Source: Armatimonadota bacterium
GTDB taxonomy: Bacteria > Armatimonadota > DTGP01 > JAHWJO01
NCBI GenBank assembly: GCA_019348365.1
Contig: JAHWJO010000065.1
Location: 1-13,080, forward strand
DNA: 13,080 nucleotides
Direction: 5' to 3'
The position numbers were made by a program, and so were the translations under genes. Below the pieces are notes generated by a model. The model searched no databases, was not told the origin of the DNA, and saw only the letters and a program-made list of their open reading frames with translations. Positions 6,962 to 13,080 of this stretch are shown piece after piece (the first letter of the stretch is position 1; every line of letters starts with the position of its first letter).

Positions 6962-9421
6962 TTACACCGGGAGCCCGACCGCCCTCCGCAGAATGAGGAT
7001 CGCGTCCTGGACGGTCAGGATGCCGTCCGTCACGATGTCGGCGGCCAGCCGCTCACGTGCGGTGGGCGTGGCGACCCTCGTAACGAACCGGAGCGTCAGG
7101 ATCGCATCGCCCACCTCCACCTTTCGGTTGTCGTTCACGTCCCCGAGGAGGATCCCCACGGGATTGTCCGCGACGACGAGCACCCGCGCCCCCTGGGTGT
7201 ACGCCATGGAGAGGCCGTCCGGGGAGAAGGTCAGCGACGACCCGACGGCATTCAACTCCCGGTCGAAATGGTGGACCCGCTGCCCGGTTTCCACATCCCA
7301 GAAGGAGATGCGGCGGGGCTCCACCGTGATCAGGTACTGTTCGTCCGGGGTGAACATCGTGTGGATACCGACAAAGGGATCCCGTTCACCCAGGTTAAAC
7401 GTCTGCAGGAGTCGGCCCGTGATGAGGTCCCGGAGCAGCAAGGTTCCGTTATCGAAATTCCGGACCGTGTAGGTCTCGCTTTCGAGATCCACCCGCCCGA
7501 ACTGCCGGCGCGCCGCGAAATTGGCGCTGCTCAACGTTTCGCTGTGGAGGAGGGCTCCGTCCGACACGCGGTAGACCGACAGCGTTCGGCTTTCCGGGAT
7601 TCCCGCCATCGGGTCGGGCGAGCGGTACGTGAGGACCGTCAGCAGCCGCCCGTCGGTCTCGAACGACGGGTGGGGATCATCCACCGTCGCCAGGGTGCGA
7701 AGGAGGTTGCCGCCGCTCACGCTCCAGGTCTCGAACGTGTTGAACGTATTTCCGGATGCATCTTTCCGTTCTATAGTGCGGGTCAGCAGGGTGGCGCCGT
7801 CGGGCGTGAAGGCGAGGGGATGCACCGTCCCTCCCTCGATAGCCAGCGTGCGGATCAGCGACCGGTCCGCGACCCGCCGCAGCTCGACGGCGGTCCCGTT
7901 CGGCGGGCGTACCGCGAAGACCTGCCCGTCGGGGGAGACGATCCCCGGCGGCCCTTCCACCTGCCGGACCAGCTGCCCGTCCGAGATGCGCCACTCGCGG
8001 GTCCCGCCGGGGCCTTCGACGATCACCGTTTGCCCGCCGGGGCTGAACGAGACCCGGCCGGCAGTCGTTTCCGGCGCTTCCCATACCCGGAGGAGCGTTC
8101 CGTCATTCGCCCGCCACACGCGGACCTCCCCTTTTGCGGTGGTCCCCGCCAGCATCTGGCCGTCCGGGGAAAATGCGATATCCCAGATCGCGCGGTAATC
8201 CTCCAGCTGATCCACCCGCTGCCCGGTGTCCGTCCGCCAGAAGGTGGTGAGATAGTCCGACACCCCCCGGTCGGTCGTGTTCAGGATGAGGGCGAGGACC
8301 GCGAGCTGACCGTCCGGGGAGAAGCCCTGGGGGATGGCGGCGGGGAACTCCCGGATCACCTCGCCGGTGAACGTCCGGCGGAGAAATACGGGCGCGCTCC
8401 CTTCCTCGGTCCTTCCCTCCCAGGTCATAATAGAGCGTCCATCCGGGGAGAACTCGAAAAACGCGACGTTGGACAGTTCGGGGAGGATGGGGACCCAGTC
8501 GTTGACGACGAACTGCCAGAAGCGGGTGCGGTAGATCGTCCCCTGCGGCGTCTCCTCCGCCTCTCGATAAGAGAGGAGATAGCCGTCATGGTGGAATTGG
8601 GGGTAAGTGGCGTTAGGGAAGGTGCGCAGCAGCCGCCCGTCCGTGAGACTCCGTAATTCCAGGCCGCTCGGGCGCCCGAGGAGGAAGAATGCCTCGTTGC
8701 GGGCGATGGCGACGATGCCCAGATGGGTGACGTTCGCTCCCAGATCGAGGCTCGGGATCTCCCGCACCACCGATCCGTCCGCCAGGTTCAGGGCCTGGAG
8801 GGTCCGGTCGCTCCGGAGGACGTACAGATGGCTCGACCGGGGGGAGAACTTCCACGCGAGGACGTTCTCTACCGTGAAGAGGATATGGTCATCCCGGAAT
8901 CGCCGCACGATGACGGTGAAGGGATTCGTCGTGGTGGTATCGGGAGTGAAGGTGGTTTCAACCGCATACAGGAAATCGGGGGAGTATTCCAGCCCGCGGG
9001 TGCGCCGGACCGTCTCCAGGAGCGTGCTGTCCGTCGCTCTCCAGAACTGGTATTGAGTAGCGCCGGAGACGGATTCCCCCGTCACGAAAACTCCCATGCC
9101 TTGTCTGACGGTGGATGTCAGGAAGAGCGGCCGGCGGTTGGCGGAATGGCTGACCGGGATCGTAAAAAGGAGCTTCTGATCGCTCGTCTTCCGCACTTCG
9201 GTAAAGGAGGAGGTCCGGAAGGCAAACACATGCCCGGACGGAGAAAAAACGACTCCTTCGGGAGTAAACCCCTGGCTCCAGAGGGCCGGGGCTTTCATCC
9301 ACTGGATGTTCGGCATCTCCGCCCGCGCTCCGGATGCCATGCTCCCGAACAACGCTGCCGCTGCCAGCAGGCCCGCCCCGATCTGCCAGGCCCGCTTTCT
9401 CAACTCAAGGTTCACTCTCAT
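6962..9421 (-). CDS. Exported WD40-like beta-propeller protein with dockerin-like C-terminus
   Basis: An 819-residue exported protein. A Sec-type signal peptide (RKRAW then a Gly/Ala/Leu core) ends at about residue 35 in GARA. The body has about ten repeats built on FSPDG-type turns (FSPDGRS, FSPDGQL, FSPDGQM, FSPGGQT, FTPDGAT, FSPDGLS) followed by LRVW- or LLRT-like strands, indicating one or two WD40/quinoprotein-like beta-propellers that probably bind proteins or ligands. Residues 760-819 form a type I dockerin-like pair of calcium loops. The first is GDVNDNRKVEVGD; the second is ADIVTDGILTVQD, where Val797 replaces the usual Asn ligand; each is followed by a DAIL-type helix. The start at 9421 is chosen over upstream in-frame starts (9445, 9529) because it has GGAGAGG at 9435-9429 and places the signal peptide at the N-terminus. 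No enzyme motif is seen, and no cohesin gene lies in the window. Confidence 0.88.
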   Translation of the reverse strand: MRVNLELRKRAWQIGAGLLAAAALFGSMASGARAEMPNIQWMKAPALWSQGFTPEGVVFSPSGHVFAFRTSSFTEVRKTSDQKLLFTIPVSHSANRRPLFLTSTVRQGMGVFVTGESVSGATQYQFWRATDSTLLETVRRTRGLEYSPDFLYAVETTFTPDTTTTNPFTVIVRRFRDDHILFTVENVLAWKFSPRSSHLYVLRSDRTLQALNLADGSVVREIPSLDLGANVTHLGIVAIARNEAFFLLGRPSGLELRSLTDGRLLRTFPNATYPQFHHDGYLLSYREAEETPQGTIYRTRFWQFVVNDWVPILPELSNVAFFEFSPDGRSIMTWEGRTEEGSAPVFLRRTFTGEVIREFPAAIPQGFSPDGQLAVLALILNTTDRGVSDYLTTFWRTDTGQRVDQLEDYRAIWDIAFSPDGQMLAGTTAKGEVRVWRANDGTLLRVWEAPETTAGRVSFSPGGQTVIVEGPGGTREWRISDGQLVRQVEGPPGIVSPDGQVFAVRPPNGTAVELRRVADRSLIRTLAIEGGTVHPLAFTPDGATLLTRTIERKDASGNTFNTFETWSVSGGNLLRTLATVDDPHPSFETDGRLLTVLTYRSPDPMAGIPESRTLSVYRVSDGALLHSETLSSANFAARRQFGRVDLESETYTVRNFDNGTLLLRDLITGRLLQTFNLGERDPFVGIHTMFTPDEQYLITVEPRRISFWDVETGQRVHHFDRELNAVGSSLTFSPDGLSMAYTQGARVLVVADNPVGILLGDVNDNRKVEVGDAILTLRFVTRVATPTARERLAADIVTDGILTVQDAILILRRAVGLPV

Positions 9422-9428
9422 TCTCCTG

Positions 9429-9435
9429 CCTCTCC
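9429..9435 (-). promoter_or_regulatory. Ribosome binding site of the propeller gene
   Basis: On the minus strand GGAGAGG lies seven bases before the ATG at 9421. It selects this start over the in-frame ATGs at 9445 and 9529, whose upstream sequence lacks a comparable site. Confidence 0.6.
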
Positions 9436-9445
9436 ATCGTTTCAT

Positions 9446-9473
9446 CCGGCGATGCTTCACGGCATCTCGCCGG
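9446..9473 (-). promoter_or_regulatory. Leader hairpin just before the propeller gene ribosome site
   Basis: CCGGC and GATGC (9446-9455) pair with GCATC and GCCGG (9462-9466, 9469-9473), giving a ten-pair stem with a two-base bulge and a six-base loop. In the minus-strand mRNA it ends ten bases before the GGAGAGG ribosome site. It overlaps a perfect 12-base palindrome (9466-9477). It could influence translation or be an intercistronic stop or processing site after apbE; it has no T-run. I do not recognise a known riboswitch in it. Confidence 0.4.
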
Positions 9474-9599
9474 CGAGGGCGGCTTTCATCGTTCCGATAC
9501 ACCCGTTGGGTCGCCGGGTCAGGCCGCATCGTTTACTGTGCAGGAGATTCGAGGATCGTGCAGCTGCCTCCTTGTAGAAACTACGGATCGATGGGGAGA

Positions 9600-10619
9600 T
9601 CAGGGGCGTTCGGCCCGGCGGAACCAGGCGCTCACGTTCAGCATGGGGCGGTGGAGAGCGCGGCTCTGTTCCGGCCCCAGGACGCTCAGGGCGGTGGAGA
9701 GGCTGTCCGAGGTGATGCCGTCCGGGGCGAGGACGGTGACGGCGATCCGGTCGGTGAGGCCGACCCCGGTGCGGGGGTCCACGATGTGGGAGTAGCGGCG
9801 GCCCCCGATCTCGACGAACTGCTCGGTGTCCCCGGAGGAGGAGAGGGCGGCGTTCGCAAGGAGGAGGGACTCGGGGGCGCGCCCGACCCATCCCTTGCCG
9901 GTGTTCGCGACCTTGATCAACCACCCTCGCTGTCCCGGCGGCGGGCCGCTCGCCACGAGGTCCCCCCCGGCCCCGTACAGGGCGCGGGCGATGCCTTGCC
10001 GCTTCAGGGTTCGGATCGCCTCGTCCCCGACGTATCCCTTCGCGATCCCACCGAGATCCAGCTTCATCCCCGGCGCGAGAAGCTGCACTGTCCGGTCTTT
10101 GGGATTCAGGCGCACCTTCTCCCATCCCGCCCTCGCCCGGGCTTCCCTGAGCGCCTCCGGAGAGGGAAGCCGCCCCGTCTTTCTCGCCTCCCGCCAGAGG
10201 GCGATGACCGGCCCCGCCGTCACATCGAACGCGCCGCCGGTGCGCCGGGCGAGGGATTGGGCGCGCTCCAGGACAGTGAACAGCTCGCGGCTCACCCGGA
10301 CCGGCGGCCCCCCCGACTTCGCGCTCAGGCGGAACAACTCGCTGGTGGGGCGGTAGTCGTTCATGATATCGTCGAGCTCGGCGATCCGCCGGAACGCCGC
10401 CGTCGCCACGCGCTCCGCCGCTATTTTTGAGGGAGCGTAAAAGGTCAGCCGGACCTCTACTCCCATGTGGACCTGCGCGTAGGCGTACCGGGCCAGGCTT
10501 GAACCGCGCGCGCGGACGGGCCGGGCGAGGTTTTCTCCGTACGCGGTTTGGCCCCATAATATCCATAATAAGCCGATGAAGAGTCCTCCCACGATTCCGA
10601 TAAGGTGCCTTCGACCCAT
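9600..10619 (-). CDS. apbE: FAD:protein FMN transferase (ApbE family)
   Basis: A 339-residue ApbE-family enzyme, which splits FAD with magnesium and attaches FMN covalently to a threonine or serine of target flavoproteins outside the cytoplasmic membrane. Motifs visible in order: MGVEVRLTFY, LDDIMNDYRPTSEL, GAFDVTAGP, the hallmark DLGGIAKGYVGDEA, GGDLVASG, SGDTEQFVEIGGRRYSHIVDPRTG, and SDSLSTALSVLG with D305 and T309 as the likely Mg ligands. The N-terminal hydrophobic segment (residues 5-25, ending GQTAYGE) indicates export or membrane anchoring, as expected. The start at 10619 is chosen because it gives the signal segment directly; the frame stays open further upstream only as an antisense shadow of the divergent gene. 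No strong ribosome site sits close to it (GGAGGT is 16 bases away). No RnfG, NqrC or other obvious flavinylation target lies in the window. Confidence 0.93.
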   Translation of the reverse strand: MGRRHLIGIVGGLFIGLLWILWGQTAYGENLARPVRARGSSLARYAYAQVHMGVEVRLTFYAPSKIAAERVATAAFRRIAELDDIMNDYRPTSELFRLSAKSGGPPVRVSRELFTVLERAQSLARRTGGAFDVTAGPVIALWREARKTGRLPSPEALREARARAGWEKVRLNPKDRTVQLLAPGMKLDLGGIAKGYVGDEAIRTLKRQGIARALYGAGGDLVASGPPPGQRGWLIKVANTGKGWVGRAPESLLLANAALSSSGDTEQFVEIGGRRYSHIVDPRTGVGLTDRIAVTVLAPDGITSDSLSTALSVLGPEQSRALHRPMLNVSAWFRRAERP

Positions 10620-10671
10620 GAACCTGTACAACCGTACCTCCAGTGCTTCCGGCCTCACCGGGTTAACCGGG

Positions 10672-11703
10672 ATGATCGGGGGAGATCGCCGCAAGATCCG
10701 CCTGTCGGTCTGCGCGCTCTCCGCCCTCATGATGATTTCGCTTCTCCCCGGTTCCCTCGTCGCCGCCCACGCGAAGAAGAAGCCCGCCGCGAAACCGGCG
10801 AAAACCGCTCCCGCCCGTTCCGCGAAACCGGCCCCCGCTTCCAAAGCTGCGGCAAAACCCGCGTCGGTGAAGCCCGCTACGGCCAAGTCCACCACGCCCA
10901 AGGCCCCGCCCTCCAACGTGGTGCCGGGATCGGCGCAGGGGATGAAGCCGTACACCGAGTCGATTTCCGGCACGCTCGTCAAGTTCGATATGACGCCCCT
11001 CCCGGCGGGGGAGATCACCCTCGCCTCGAACCCGAACGACCCGAAGAAGGCCCCGCCCCGGACGGTGAAGATCAAGCCGTTCTGGATGGGCAAGACCGAG
11101 CTGACCTGGGACGCTTACGACGTCTGGTATCTCTTCCTCGACGAGCCGGGGAACCAGGGTCCCATCCCGACCGGCAAGGGCGAAGGGATCTCCCGGCCCA
11201 CCCGCCCCTACGGCGCGCCGGACCGGGGGTTCGGCCACGCAGGGTACCCCGCCATCTCAATGACCTACCTCGCGGCGGAGGAGTACGCGAAGTGGCTGTC
11301 CAAGAAGACGGGGAAGAAGTACCGCCTCCCCACCGAGGCCGAGTGGGAGTACGCCTGCCGCGCCGGGACGAACTCGTTAGGCCCGACGGACCCGGCGGCG
11401 TTGCAGAAGGTCGCGTGGGTGTACGAGAACGCCGATTTCAAGACTCATCCCGTGGGCCAGAAGCCGGCGAACGCCTGGGGGCTCCACGACATGCTGGGGA
11501 ACTCCGGGGAGTGGGCGACGGGACTGGACGGCAAGCCGGTCCTGATGGGCGGCTCGTTCAATGACGACGCCGACAAGGTGCACTGCTCCGCCCGCGCTTA
11601 TCAGACCCCCGACTGGAACGTCACCGACCCGCAGACCCCCAAGGGCAAATGGTGGCTCCCCGACGCGCCGTTCGCCGGGTTCCGCCTCGTCCGCGAAGAA
11701 TGA
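10672..11703 (+). CDS. Exported SUMF1/FGE-like domain protein, catalytic cysteines missing
   Basis: A 343-residue protein of the formylglycine-generating-enzyme/sulfatase-modifying-factor fold family. The signal peptide (residues 1 to about 33, hydrophobic from LSVCALSALMM) leads into a Lys/Ala/Pro-rich low-complexity linker (about 33-82), then the domain. Landmarks are WMGKTELTWDAYDVW, AISMTYLAAEEYAKWLS, RLPTEAEWEYACRAG (218-232), WGLHDMLGNSGEWATG, MGGSFNDD and FAGFRLVRE. True formylglycine-generating enzymes need a cysteine pair just after the GGS strand. Here the mature protein has only C229 and C305, and C305 (in HCSARAY) lines up with a later, non-catalytic cysteine. It is therefore likely a binding or structural member, or acts on other chemistry. 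The start at 10672 is inferred from the signal peptide; in-frame ATGs at 10576 and 10618 would overlap the divergent apbE start. No sulfatase gene lies nearby. Confidence 0.85.
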   Translation: MIGGDRRKIRLSVCALSALMMISLLPGSLVAAHAKKKPAAKPAKTAPARSAKPAPASKAAAKPASVKPATAKSTTPKAPPSNVVPGSAQGMKPYTESISGTLVKFDMTPLPAGEITLASNPNDPKKAPPRTVKIKPFWMGKTELTWDAYDVWYLFLDEPGNQGPIPTGKGEGISRPTRPYGAPDRGFGHAGYPAISMTYLAAEEYAKWLSKKTGKKYRLPTEAEWEYACRAGTNSLGPTDPAALQKVAWVYENADFKTHPVGQKPANAWGLHDMLGNSGEWATGLDGKPVLMGGSFNDDADKVHCSARAYQTPDWNVTDPQTPKGKWWLPDAPFAGFRLVREE

Positions 11704-11709
11704 GGGACA

Positions 11710-11740
11710 GGGTGTAGGTGGTAGGGTGTAGGGGGTGAGG
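11710..11740. repeat. Short 7-base tandem repeat after the SUMF1-like gene
   Basis: Starting six bases after the stop codon is a run of G-rich heptads: GGGTGTA, GGTGGTA, GGGTGTA, GGGGGTG. The unit length equals that of the array after ggt but the sequence differs. The rest of the gap to 11967 holds no gene I can support: a 13-base palindrome at 11879-11891, AT-rich sequence at 11915-11940 that may contain a promoter, and the ribosome site of the next gene. Confidence 0.65.
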
Positions 11741-11967
11741 GCGCATCCCCTCTCGTCGACGCACAAACTGCTCCTCAGTGGATTTGAGTGTGAGGACGAT
11801 ACACAGGCTCCCAACTCCTCTTTCAGTCTTAAAAAACGGAGTGATCCCCCGGAACAGTAGACAGGAGCGACGGAGGGAGGGATAATATCCCGTAACATCC
11901 CGCCGCCGTTGGGTTCGGAATTATCCGGTATTTATTCATCCAACTTGAACCGGAGAAAGGTTTTTAT

Positions 11968-12885
<918 letters not shown>

Positions 12886-13080
12886 GACGGGACCCCGCAC
12901 CAGGTGAGCGAGCACTTCACCGGGACCAAGGGGCGCGCGGACTTCCTCGCGAACGCCGAGCTTCGCGGCGCGAAGGCCTGGCAGTACACCGGGCAGAAGG
13001 TGAACCCGTACGTGCAGGAGCATACCGACATGATCGCCAGCATTCGCGCGGGCAAGCCGCTCAACGAGGGGCGTCAGATC
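12886..13080 (+). pseudogene. In-frame C-terminal continuation of the oxidoreductase (partial)
   Basis: Directly after the TAG the same frame stays open for 65 codons to the window edge and reads as the expected rest of the oxidoreductase: VSEHFTGTKGRADF, then KAWQYTGQKVNPYVQEH, then HTDMIASIRAGKPLNEGRQ, the usual C-terminal signature of TAT-type Gfo/Idh/MocA proteins. There is no frameshift and no independent start with a ribosome site, so this is the same gene split by one codon. TAG differs by one base from CAG (Gln), and the preceding codon is itself CAG; TGG (Trp) is the other one-base option. Causes could be a nonsense mutation, a sequence error or, less likely, readthrough. Confidence 0.85.

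Noticed and set aside
6953..8656. A 567-codon plus-strand open frame across the propeller gene
   Set aside because: It is antisense to the repeat-containing propeller gene with no recognisable motifs; its apparent repeats are the mirror of the FSPDG repeats.
11905..11940. Sigma-70-type promoter before the oxidoreductase
   Set aside because: TTGGGT and TATTTA are weak matches with a 14-base spacer, too poor to annotate.

Overview
The window is GC-rich (roughly 65% by eye) and looks like a bacterial chromosome from a group with many exported, carbohydrate-oriented proteins. A type I dockerin-like tail on a beta-propeller protein, a twin-arginine Gfo/Idh/MocA oxidoreductase, NIPSNAP-family and SUMF1/FGE-like proteins and gamma-glutamyltranspeptidase fit Armatimonadota best, with Planctomycetota or Verrucomicrobiota as alternatives. 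This assignment is inference; the window holds no rRNA or other marker gene.

Layout. Positions 65-4993 carry five plus-strand genes in tight order: a NodB-type polysaccharide deacetylase-like protein, a lower-GC protein with a uracil-DNA-glycosylase-like layout, a sugar phosphate isomerase/epimerase (TTG start), an exported two-domain NIPSNAP protein and a GH43-like beta-propeller glycosidase. After 120 bases comes an exported gamma-glutamyltranspeptidase (5114-6826). It converges with an 819-residue exported beta-propeller protein ending in a dockerin-like module (9421-6962, minus strand). The gap between them holds 7-base tandem repeats arranged as an inverted repeat. Upstream of the propeller gene, on the same strand, lies an ApbE-type FMN transferase (10619-9600). 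It is divergent from an exported SUMF1/FGE-like protein that has lost the catalytic cysteine pair (10672-11703). Another 7-base repeat run follows that stop codon. The window ends inside a TAT-exported Gfo/Idh/MocA oxidoreductase (from 11968), broken by an in-frame TAG at 12883 with its C-terminal domain continuing in the same frame to the window edge.

How the genes may work together. Deacetylase-like, isomerase, GH43-like and oxidoreductase families are commonly associated with sugar or glycan breakdown, so 65-4993 reads as a small carbohydrate-use operon. No transporter or regulator is visible, so the substrate cannot be named. Gamma-glutamyltranspeptidase and ApbE are envelope or periplasmic housekeeping-type functions. 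I see no convincing new multi-gene system. The observations most worth checking are the amber-interrupted oxidoreductase, the lower-GC UDG-like gene set into the sugar operon, the heptad repeats placed just after stop codons, and the cysteine-less FGE-like protein.
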